A stretch of DNA of 32,738 nucleotides. It comes from Monoglobus sp964617455. Its GTDB lineage: Bacteria > Bacillota > Clostridia > Monoglobales > Monoglobaceae. A program made the position numbers and the translations under genes. Shown here in pieces: positions 23,813-31,124 of the stretch; the first letter of the stretch is position 1; each line of letters starts with the position of its first letter. The notes beneath the pieces are model-generated. The model had not been told where the DNA came from. It did not search any database and worked only from the letters and a program-made list of their open reading frames with translations. The stretch is from contig CAZTYF010000020.1 of NCBI GenBank assembly GCA_964617455.1, forward strand, positions 1 to 32,738, written 5' to 3'.

Positions 23813-25683
23813 GCATGATTGGCAAATTGATAGCCGGAAGGTATGAGATAATCGAGGAAATAGGAAAAGGCGGAATGGCAAAGGTCTATAAATCCAAGGA
23901 CAAATTGCTCAACCGTTATGTGGCCGTCAAGATTTTAAAGGATGATTACAAGGACGACAAAGAATTCGTGCGCCGTTTCAACACCGAAGCCCAGGCGGCG
24001 GCCAGTCTTTCCAATCCCCACATTGTTTCAATCTATGATGTGGGCTGCGAAGACGGCATTAACTATATCGTAATGGAATATATCGAGGGTGAAACCCTCA
24101 AAACATATATCGACCGAGTGGGAGCCATTCCCTGGCGGAAGGCGGCGGAATATGCCCTTCAGATTTGCGAGGGCATAGAGGAGGCGCATAACAATTCGGT
24201 TATTCATCGGGACATCAAACCCCAGAATATCATAATGGCACCGGACGGAATCCTCAAAATAACCGATTTCGGCATTGCGCGGGCCGCCACCCAAACCACC
24301 ACCACAATGGCAAGCAACAATACCATAGGAACCGCCCACTACCTCTCCCCCGAACAGGCCAGAGGCGGATACACCGACGAGAGAACGGATATCTATTCTA
24401 TGGGCATCGTTATGTATGAGATGCTCACTGGAGAGCTCCCCTTCGACGACAGCACTGCCGTGGCAATCGCCATTAAGCATTTGCAGGAGAATGCCACCCC
24501 CATAACCGAGCTCAACCCGGACGTTCCCAAGGCCCTTGAAGCGGTTGTTATGAAAGCCATGACAAAAGAGCAGAACAGCAGATACTCATCCATCACGGAT
24601 ATGATTTCCGATATAAACAAGGTCCTCGTGGACCCGAATATAGGTTCATACGGAGGACGAAAGCCCCGTAACGGTTCCTCGGCAGCAGGCTCCGGCACCG
24701 TAAAGATGCCGTCCGTGGAGTCGGGTCGGGACCTTGACAGCAAAATTCCGGGCATCGACATGGACGAATACGACAAGCAGGACAAAGAATATGAGGAATT
24801 GGAGCGGCTGAACGAAAAGAGGGCAAAGCGGATGGAAAAGAAGAAAAAGCGCAAGGTTGCCTTTGTGGCTTTCATTTCCGCTTTGGCCGTTTTGGCGGCG
24901 GGCATTGCCTTGGCCTTTGCCCTAACCGACGGATTTGGGATTTTTATGACCCCGTCCAACACCATGTCCATTCCCAACCTTGTGGGTATGACCCTCAAAG
25001 ATGCCCAGGCGAAGTACGGAGAAACTTTCAGCATTCTTGAGCAAAGCAGGACCGAGAGCACCCAGCCCGTGGGCACGATCATAGAGCAATCGCCGGGCGG
25101 AGACTCAAACGTTGCCAAGAGGGACAATATCATCATAAGAGTCATAACAAGCTCCGGAAGCACATCAATCACTCTTAACAACTACTCCGGGGTGACTTTC
25201 GACGAGGCGAAGGCGGATCTTGAAAAGCTGGGACTTGCCTGCAACAAAATCGAAAAAGTGAATTCGGAGGTTAAAGAGGGCCTGGTGTTCGAGCAAGTTC
25301 CGGCTGCGGGAAGCGCTCTTGCGGCAGGGGACACGGTCACCCTCACTGTCAGCATTGGAAATGAGCCGCAGACGGAGGCCGCCCCGGAAAATAAAGATAA
25401 AACCGACAAGAGCGAGACGGAAGCAGAAACGAAGAAAAACAACACGGTCACCGAAAACAAGACGGAAAACACAACGGGCGGACAAAATGCCAACGTAGGC
25501 GGCGGAGCGAATACCAACTCCAAAACAAACGAAAACGCCGAAGCGGGTTCGGGTTCGAATAATTCCCAAGGCTCGGGCGGCGGTGCGGCGGCCGGCGGTG
25601 ACGGAGATTCCGGCGGCGGAGATGCAGGCTCGGCAGGCGGCGAAGAAAGTGTATCAAACGATGACAGCGGCCTTATCGACTGA
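23809..25683 (+). CDS. prkC: PASTA-domain serine/threonine protein kinase
   Basis: Membrane kinase that senses peptidoglycan fragments or lipid II and phosphorylates cell-division, translation and wall targets. The kinase domain (about 1-275) has the glycine loop GKGGMAKV (19-26), K41, HRDIKPQN (133-140) and DFG (153-155). The activation loop TQTTTTM (161-167) has a likely autophosphorylation cluster. A basic juxtamembrane stretch precedes the helix at about 350-372. Outside the cell there are two PASTA repeats (about 385-447 and 452-516), fewer than the three or four often seen. A roughly 108-residue Thr/Asn/Lys- then Gly/Ser/Asp-rich tail ends the protein. ATG at 23809 overlaps prpC; ATG at 23815 is an alternative. 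Confidence 0.95.
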   Translation: MSMIGKLIAGRYEIIEEIGKGGMAKVYKSKDKLLNRYVAVKILKDDYKDDKEFVRRFNTEAQAAASLSNPHIVSIYDVGCEDGINYIVMEYIEGETLKTYIDRVGAIPWRKAAEYALQICEGIEEAHNNSVIHRDIKPQNIIMAPDGILKITDFGIARAATQTTTTMASNNTIGTAHYLSPEQARGGYTDERTDIYSMGIVMYEMLTGELPFDDSTAVAIAIKHLQENATPITELNPDVPKALEAVVMKAMTKEQNSRYSSITDMISDINKVLVDPNIGSYGGRKPRNGSSAAGSGTVKMPSVESGRDLDSKIPGIDMDEYDKQDKEYEELERLNEKRAKRMEKKKKRKVAFVAFISALAVLAAGIALAFALTDGFGIFMTPSNTMSIPNLVGMTLKDAQAKYGETFSILEQSRTESTQPVGTIIEQSPGGDSNVAKRDNIIIRVITSSGSTSITLNNYSGVTFDEAKADLEKLGLACNKIEKVNSEVKEGLVFEQVPAAGSALAAGDTVTLTVSIGNEPQTEAAPENKDKTDKSETEAETKKNNTVTENKTENTTGGQNANVGGGANTNSKTNENAEAGSGSNNSQGSGGGAAAGGDGDSGGGDAGSAGGEESVSNDDSGLID

Positions 25684-26588
25684 TGGCGACCGTTGAAATC
25701 GAAGGCAGAATAGTAAAAGGCGTGGGGGGATTCTACTATATCTCCCAAATGGATTCCGATTTTTCCTCCGAGAGGGGCAAAATATTTGAGTGCCGCGGCA
25801 GAGGCAAGTTCCGCAAGGAGGGCATAACGCCTCTTGTGGGGGACGTTGTCAGATGCGGCATAGACACGGCATCAAACAGCGGATTGGTTCTGGAGATATT
25901 GCCGAGAACCAATTCCCTAATCAGACCTCCGGTGGCCAATGTAACTCAAATCGTTATCGTGTTTTCCGTTTCAAATCCGAGACCCAATCTCTTTTCGGTT
26001 GACAAACTTGTCACCGCAGCCATGTATGTGGGTATCAGGCCTGTAATCTGCATAAACAAAATCGATATGGATGACGGAGACGACTATTTCGGAATGTACA
26101 GCGGGGCGGGATTTAAAACGATTCGCCTCAGTGCAAAGACGGGGGAAAATACGGAGCAGCTCAAGGAGATTCTTACCGGGGAGCTAACGGTCTTTGTGGG
26201 AAACTCCGGAGTGGGCAAATCCAGCATTCTCAATCGGATATTGAAGCATGCCAACCTTGAGGTGGGAGAAGTGAGCGGCAGAGTGGAGCGGGGACGGCAT
26301 ACCACCCGTCACAGCGAACTCATTCCCCTTGATGATGGCGACGGGTATATAATAGACACTCCGGGTTTCAGCTCATTTTCCGTCGCCGATTTGGATGAAA
26401 AAAGGCTGTGGACCCTCTTCCCGGAGTTTGAACCCTATTCGGGAAAATGCGATTTTGCCGATTGCAGCCACACCACCGAAAAGGGATGCGCCGTTCTTGC
26501 CGCCCTGAGAGACGGAAAGATAAGCAAATCAAGGCACGAGAGTTACAAAGCTCAATACAAAGAGATTTTGGACGGAAAACCCTATTGA
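25683..26588 (+). CDS. rsgA: Ribosome small-subunit-dependent GTPase A
   Basis: A circularly permuted GTPase that checks late 30S maturation. Domains in order are an N-terminal OB fold (about 1-70), the permuted GTPase with NKID (125-128) before the P-loop GNSGVGKSS (173-181) and DTPG (225-228), and a C-terminal zinc site C256, C261, H263 and C269. The 301-residue length is standard. The ATG shares one base with the prkC stop (TGATG), a classic coupling arrangement. In Bacillota this gene commonly follows prkC, and the kinase phosphorylates RsgA in some species (established knowledge). Confidence 0.96.
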   Translation: MATVEIEGRIVKGVGGFYYISQMDSDFSSERGKIFECRGRGKFRKEGITPLVGDVVRCGIDTASNSGLVLEILPRTNSLIRPPVANVTQIVIVFSVSNPRPNLFSVDKLVTAAMYVGIRPVICINKIDMDDGDDYFGMYSGAGFKTIRLSAKTGENTEQLKEILTGELTVFVGNSGVGKSSILNRILKHANLEVGEVSGRVERGRHTTRHSELIPLDDGDGYIIDTPGFSSFSVADLDEKRLWTLFPEFEPYSGKCDFADCSHTTEKGCAVLAALRDGKISKSRHESYKAQYKEILDGKPY

Positions 26589-26656
26589 CGAAAACCCTAT
26601 GGTGCGGACAAATCAAAATCGGAAGCTGCCAATGAGCAAATCGGAAAGGAAAAGCA

Positions 26657-27352
26657 ATGCCATACATCAAAATTTCTCCATCCATCCTTGCCGCAGACCC
26701 CGCAAATCTTGAGCGGGATGTGAAGAGAGTCGAAGCGGCGGGGGCGGACTATCTGCACATCGATATTATGGACGGGCATTTTGTGCCGAATTTGAGTTAT
26801 TCGCCGGCGGTTGTCCGTGCTTTGCGCAGCAAAACGGCTCTTGTTTTCGATGTGCACCTGATGGTCACCGAGCCGGAAAACTTCATCGACGACTTTGCTG
26901 ACGCAGGGGCAGACATAATCACCATTCATCAAGAGGCCGCCAAGGACCTTCCCAAGTCTTTGAAGCATATCAGAGAACTTGGAATCAAGGCGGGAGTCAG
27001 CATAAAACCCAACACAGACATAAGCGCCATTTCCGACGTCCTCGATTTGGTTGACCAGGTGCTCATTATGACCGTTGAACCCGGATTTGGCGGCCAGGAG
27101 TATATCCACTCAATGGACAAAAAGATTTCCGAGCTCTATGGCATTTTGGCGGAGCGGGGCCTTTCCGTCGACATTGAGGTTGACGGCGGAATTACGGAAG
27201 AGAACGTAGACGATGCGGTGGCCGCCGGGGCAAATGTCATCGTGTCGGGCTCGTCGATTTTCTATTCCGAAAATTACAGAGACACCATACACAGTATGAG
27301 AAATCGGGCATTCAAGGGGGTCGAAGGCCGTGAAGGCAGTGATTTTCAGTAG
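26657..27352 (+). CDS. rpe: Ribulose-phosphate 3-epimerase
   Basis: Interconverts ribulose 5-phosphate and xylulose 5-phosphate in the pentose phosphate pathway. The TIM barrel shows KISPSILAAD, HIDIMDGHFVPN with metal-binding His and Asp, DVHLMV, MTVEPGFGGQ and VDGGI, with the phosphate site GSSIF. At 231 residues it is about ten longer than usual at the C-terminus, where it runs 23 bases into thiN. GGAAAGG lies before the ATG. The 68-base gap after rsgA holds no obvious promoter or terminator. Confidence 0.95.
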   Translation: MPYIKISPSILAADPANLERDVKRVEAAGADYLHIDIMDGHFVPNLSYSPAVVRALRSKTALVFDVHLMVTEPENFIDDFADAGADIITIHQEAAKDLPKSLKHIRELGIKAGVSIKPNTDISAISDVLDLVDQVLIMTVEPGFGGQEYIHSMDKKISELYGILAERGLSVDIEVDGGITEENVDDAVAAGANVIVSGSSIFYSENYRDTIHSMRNRAFKGVEGREGSDFQ

Positions 27353-27974
27353 CGCTGAAATTGAAAATTATGATTACATAGCCGAAATGGATTTGAAAGA
27401 CAGTATAATCATCTGCGCAGACGGCGGCTATAACCATGCAAAACACTTGGGGCTCCTGCCGAACCTTTTTGTGGGAGACAACGACTCCTTTCGAAATGAG
27501 ATACCGCCCGGTATAGAGTGCCGCCTGTATCCTCCCGAAAAAGATAAAACCGATACAAACATAGCCCTCGATATCGCAATGGAAAAAAATCCCGAGGAAA
27601 TTATCCTCTTGGGCGGATTGGGAGGCAGAACAGACCAGGAATTTTCCCATTTTTGCCTGATGGAATATGCCCTGGACAGAGGTTTCCGTCTCAAAATGGT
27701 TGACGATATAAATGAAATTTGGATGACACGGGAGCCTTTCACCCTCAAAAAATCCTTTTGCCGAAAAAAATACGTCTCCTTTTTCCCCTACGGCGGAGAT
27801 GTGGAAAATTTCTCCGTGAAGGGCCTCAAATACGAGGCGGAAGGTATGACCCTAAAACCCGATTTGGTCCAAGCCTCCAGCAATGAGTTTGCCGAAGCGG
27901 AGGAGGCAAGAATCGAATTCACAAAGGGCACCCTCCTTGTGATGCTGTGCAGCGACAGACCTCCGAAGCGATAG
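27330..27974 (+). CDS. thiN: Thiamine pyrophosphokinase
   Basis: Transfers pyrophosphate from ATP to thiamine. Family motifs are present: ICADGGYNHA, GDNDSF (commonly GDFDS), EKDKTDTNIAL and GGLGGRTDQ in the catalytic domain, and a C-terminal thiamine-binding part containing SSNEF. The 214-residue length is normal. The start is GTG at 27330, overlapping the end of rpe by 23 bases, with a G-rich AAGGGGG site upstream. Last gene of the operon; no terminator hairpin is evident in 27975-28025. Confidence 0.93.
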   Translation: MKAVIFSSAEIENYDYIAEMDLKDSIIICADGGYNHAKHLGLLPNLFVGDNDSFRNEIPPGIECRLYPPEKDKTDTNIALDIAMEKNPEEIILLGGLGGRTDQEFSHFCLMEYALDRGFRLKMVDDINEIWMTREPFTLKKSFCRKKYVSFFPYGGDVENFSVKGLKYEAEGMTLKPDLVQASSNEFAEAEEARIEFTKGTLLVMLCSDRPPKR

Positions 27975-28035
27975 GGTTAAGATTTAAAAATACGGAAAAA
28001 TCAAGAAAGAGCAATACAGACGAAGTATAATATAT

Positions 28036-28530
28036 ATGAAAGAACATCTCACGAAATTCATGAAATTACTTGCGGCGATACTTTCGGCGGCTGTGCTTTT
28101 CTGCGGATGCGGAAAGGAGGAGGCTGCCGATTTGACATACTCGCCCAATGTGGAGTTCGGCGACGTGTTCTACGAGTTTGCGGATATCCGCTCCGCCACG
28201 GACGCTCTTTTGCCCGGCCCCGTTGACGATTCCTGGTGGGCGGCCTTTGATTCCCTGAAGGGCAATGTGAAAGCTGCGGCCCTGGCCTCGGACACCATTG
28301 ATGAGTCCCCGACCCTTTCCCCTGCGGATTCTGCCTTGCGCCCGATTCTTCGGGAGACCCTTGCCGCCTATTCAAAAGCTTTCGATGTTGTGAGTGCGGC
28401 TCGGGACAGTGCGGATTTTGAGATATTGAACTATGCCATCGGCAATTTCACGGAAGAAATCACCGCCGCCGAGGGCAGGTGGGACATTGCCATGGCCGAG
28501 GCGGCAGCCCTTGAGACGTCCTCCCCATAG
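28036..28530 (+). CDS. Putative small lipoprotein or secreted protein of unknown function
   Basis: A 164-residue protein with an N-terminal signal-like segment: KFMKLLAAILSAAVLFCGCG, then a charged, Asp/Ala-rich mature part. The second Cys of CGC could be the lipidated residue, but the preceding LFCG is a poor lipobox, so it may be a secreted protein. No domain is recognised; the mature region looks helical with repeated Ala-rich stretches. No ribosome binding site precedes the ATG at 28036, and a TATAAT lies at 28026-28031, four bases before it. If that -10 is used, the ATG at 28060 (residue 9) is the more likely start, giving a standard signal peptide. It converges on the next gene with 6 bases between stops. 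Confidence 0.65.
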   Translation: MKEHLTKFMKLLAAILSAAVLFCGCGKEEAADLTYSPNVEFGDVFYEFADIRSATDALLPGPVDDSWWAAFDSLKGNVKAAALASDTIDESPTLSPADSALRPILRETLAAYSKAFDVVSAARDSADFEILNYAIGNFTEEITAAEGRWDIAMAEAAALETSSP

Positions 28531-28536
28531 TGAAGC

Positions 28537-29217
28537 CTACAGTATGCTGCCATAGTCCCTCAAAGGCCCCCTTGCGGCGCAGAAACAGCCTATGCCAAGC
28601 TCCTCCATAAAATTTCGGGCCTCCGGGCAGACGTCCCCGAAAAATACGGCGGTCTCCCCTATCAAACCGCAGGCGCCGCCTATGAACCCGTGATTATAGC
28701 CCGAAAGGCGAACATTTCTCTGATCCGTTTTCATGCATTTTATGTCTTCGAATTTTTTGAGGAGCCTATACAGCCCCTCATCTCCGGTTATTACGGCGTT
28801 ATCGCTCAAAATTGCCAAACTGCATTTGGCGTACCCCTGTTTTGTGTTTATGATTTCAAATCCCCGTTTTTCATAGTATTCCAAAATTTTCGGCTCCGTG
28901 TGGCTCGTATTTGCGATGACACGCCTCCCAATCCTTGCCGCATTATAGGGTATATCGTTGGGATATCCCTCCGCGGGAGTTCGGGAGCCGGCGGTAATAT
29001 GCACATCGGGCAGGCTGCGGCGGTAGTATTCAAAGCACTCTGGAGCACATACCGCCTCGGTTTTATCCGTAAAATGAATTTGCATATCCGGATGGGTGGC
29101 GGTCGCCCCGTTGATTTTTTTGAGTCTGACCGTTTTGACAATTGTCTCATTCGGGAATCTTTCGGATATATTTTCAATGATTTGGGCATCGCAGCATCTG
29201 TCAATCACAACAGCCAT
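28537..29217 (-). CDS. DUF6873 family protein with a GME (pentein) fold
   Basis: A 226-residue protein resembling the DUF6873 family of Clostridia, whose fold is that of guanidino-group-modifying enzymes such as arginine deiminase and amidinotransferase. Conserved parts visible are THPDMQIHF (H42), YPNDIPYNAARIG, NTKQGYAKCSLAILSDNAVITGDEG and SGYNHGFIGGACG. The HPD and CS segments fall where pentein active-site residues usually lie, but the substrate is unknown. The identification is from memory of the family. GGAGG (29232-29228) is 10 bases before the ATG. It is the third gene of the rnmV operon, 25 bases after the M20 peptidase. Confidence 0.75.
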   Translation of the reverse strand: MAVVIDRCCDAQIIENISERFPNETIVKTVRLKKINGATATHPDMQIHFTDKTEAVCAPECFEYYRRSLPDVHITAGSRTPAEGYPNDIPYNAARIGRRVIANTSHTEPKILEYYEKRGFEIINTKQGYAKCSLAILSDNAVITGDEGLYRLLKKFEDIKCMKTDQRNVRLSGYNHGFIGGACGLIGETAVFFGDVCPEARNFMEELGIGCFCAARGPLRDYGSIL

Positions 29218-29242
29218 ATGGCAAATTCCTCCTTGCGGATCC

Positions 29243-30436
29243 CTATTTCAAAAACTCGAGGGCATAGTGGCAGAAAATCTCCGCCCCGTATTCTATGCAC
29301 TTATCCGAGCCGAAAAATCTCTCGCTGTGAAGAGGATAACCCCGGGCGCCCTCCTCCGTGGACCCCAGCCAAAACAGAGCGGAAGATTTAACCCTGTCCG
29401 CCAGGTATGCAAAATCCTCTCCTGCCATGGTGGGCTCAGTCAAAGTCACCGTCTCAAGGTAGTTGTCGGCGGATTTTTTGAGCAAATTCGAAGTCTCATC
29501 ATCGTTTATCAACGGCATAAACAGCCGACGGTATTCATATTCCATGTCCGCCCCATGGATTTCGCAGATTTTCCTGCCTGCTTTTTCTATGGCATTTTCA
29601 AGAAGTGACCGCTCCGCCTCCGAAAAGGCTCTCACCGAGCCTCCCAAATGCACCGTATCGGGTATGGCGTTGTATGCGGAACCTCCCTCTATTATCGACA
29701 CGGAAACCGCCGCGGGGCTCATGGGGCTTATCAGTTCATGCCTGAGATTTCCTATCGCAGATACGATTTGCGCCGCCGCCGTCACCGTATCCGTGCATTT
29801 CTGAGGCGTTGCCACATGTCCCCCTTTTCCGCGCACAACAATGTCAAACTCATCCGGGCAGGCATAGAAAGCTCCCGTCTTAAAGCCCGCCGTCCCCACC
29901 GCCAGGGAAGGCTCAACATGGAGGGCAATGCAGGAATCGACTTTCGGCCCTTCAAGAACCCCCGCCTCTATCATGGGCAGGGCCCCTCCCGTGGTCTCCT
30001 CCCCGGGCTGGAACATCAGCTTGACGGTTCCGGAAAATTCCTCCCGCATTTGGCTCAGCGCGATTCCGCAGCACAGCAGCACGGAGGTGTGAATATCATG
30101 TCCGCAGGCGTGCATCACCCCTTGATTTTTCGACGCAAATTCCGCCCCGGTCATCTCGCAAATGGGCAGAGCATCCATATCCGCCCGAATGAGCAACGTC
30201 TTCTCCGCCCCGGGCTTTTTTCCTCTTATTATTCCCAAAATCCCCGTTCCCGCAATGCCTCGGGTATATTCGATGCCGTATTTATCAAGCACTCGGCACA
30301 CCGCATCCGCCGTCTCGAATTCTTCGAAGGACAGCTCAGGGTTTTCGTGAATTTTATGCCTGAATTGAACAATTTCGGGCAGGATTTTCCCAACCGTCTC
30401 TTTTATCGATTGCACTTTTTTGTTTTCATCGGTCAT
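29243..30436 (-). CDS. M20-family amidohydrolase (N-acyl-amino-acid or hippurate hydrolase type)
   Basis: A 397-residue metallo-amidohydrolase that removes acyl groups from amino acids or small peptides. Features are FRHKIHENPELSFEE at the N-terminus, RADMDALPI (D87 region), MHACGHDIHTS with C111 and H113, and FQPGEETTGGA with E146 and E147. The dimerisation domain follows, and MAGEDFAYL closes the active site. The frame extends 23 codons upstream inside rnmV, but the ATG at 30436, after GGAGGCGAAGGAAA, is the best start. It overlaps the rnmV end by 11 bases. Confidence 0.92.
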   Translation of the reverse strand: MTDENKKVQSIKETVGKILPEIVQFRHKIHENPELSFEEFETADAVCRVLDKYGIEYTRGIAGTGILGIIRGKKPGAEKTLLIRADMDALPICEMTGAEFASKNQGVMHACGHDIHTSVLLCCGIALSQMREEFSGTVKLMFQPGEETTGGALPMIEAGVLEGPKVDSCIALHVEPSLAVGTAGFKTGAFYACPDEFDIVVRGKGGHVATPQKCTDTVTAAAQIVSAIGNLRHELISPMSPAAVSVSIIEGGSAYNAIPDTVHLGGSVRAFSEAERSLLENAIEKAGRKICEIHGADMEYEYRRLFMPLINDDETSNLLKKSADNYLETVTLTEPTMAGEDFAYLADRVKSSALFWLGSTEEGARGYPLHSERFFGSDKCIEYGAEIFCHYALEFLK

Positions 30437-31019
30437 TTTCCTTCGCCTCCCGTGGCAGGGCTTTTTTGTATTCCTCATAGAGCCCCGCTTTGTTGATAAG
30501 GTCAATCATCCCGTTGGGGGACAGCCTCATGGGCAGCTTCATCTTTGCGAGGACCTTTCGCCTGAGGGCATGGCTTCCCTCACGGCCCGACAAACCGTCC
30601 CGATAAAGCTCCGCCTTTGTGAGGATTTGCTTCGGCGGGGATGTTACGGTGGCGGCCTTTTTTATGGCCTCACTCAGGATTTCGTCATCCATCCCTTCAA
30701 CACCCAAAAGGCCCTCCTTCCCGGGCGCATCCTTCCGTCTTTCCTTTCCTTGGACAGAGGGTATGTAGGCGTGTTTCACCGTTCCTCGGTCCCCCACGCA
30801 GGTTTTGATATAGTTCCTGATTTTGAACCCGGCCCTGTCGCTGTCCGTCAAAACGATAATCCCGGTGGTCTCCGCCAGCTTGACCAATGTCTCTGTCATG
30901 GCCTTCGATTTGAAAATCTCAAATCCGTCGGTGCATATGATGGGTGCGGAGCAAACCCGCTTCACCCGTTCCTTGTCATATTTCCCTTCCACCACTATGG
31001 TTTCCTTAATATTAAGCAT
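30426..31019 (-). CDS. rnmV: Ribonuclease M5
   Basis: Cuts 5S rRNA precursor at both ends of the mature molecule. The N-terminal Toprim domain has IVVEGKYD with E11 and VLTDSDRAG with D59 and D61, the metal-binding residues. A DUF4093-type C-terminal part ends in GLYEEYKKAL. The 197-residue length is normal. The start at 31019 is fixed by the canonical MLNIKETIVVEG N-terminus. No Shine-Dalgarno sequence precedes it, and a promoter lies immediately upstream, so the mRNA is predicted to be leaderless. The neighbour usually found with rnmV, ksgA, is absent; an M20 peptidase and a DUF6873 gene follow instead. Confidence 0.93.
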   Translation of the reverse strand: MLNIKETIVVEGKYDKERVKRVCSAPIICTDGFEIFKSKAMTETLVKLAETTGIIVLTDSDRAGFKIRNYIKTCVGDRGTVKHAYIPSVQGKERRKDAPGKEGLLGVEGMDDEILSEAIKKAATVTSPPKQILTKAELYRDGLSGREGSHALRRKVLAKMKLPMRLSPNGMIDLINKAGLYEEYKKALPREAKENDR

Positions 31020-31025
31020 GCTCAC

Positions 31026-31054
31026 ATTATACCACGGATGGGAAAAGTTGTCCA
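31026..31054 (-). promoter_or_regulatory. Promoter of the rnmV operon (leaderless)
   Basis: On the minus strand, TGGACA (31054-31049) and TATAAT (31031-31026) are separated by 17 bases. Counting from the -10, transcription starts at 31019, which is the A of the rnmV start codon. Confidence 0.75.
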
Positions 31055-31064
31055 TATTTTTTTC

Positions 31065-31094
31065 TTGACCCAAAGACCCGCGGTGATGTAAAAT
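31065..31094 (+). promoter_or_regulatory. Promoter of rlmD
   Basis: TTGACC (31065-31070) and TAAAAT (31089-31094) with an 18-base spacer. It is divergent from the rnmV promoter; the two -35 boxes lie 10 bases apart. Transcription should begin near 31101. Confidence 0.65.
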
Positions 31095-31124
31095 TGTCTT
31101 ATCGAATTTAAAGGAGGCATGCAT

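Noticed and set aside
24393..25181. 262-codon minus-strand frame opposite prkC
   Set aside because: It runs antisense to the kinase domain, membrane helix and PASTA region and has no domain of its own.
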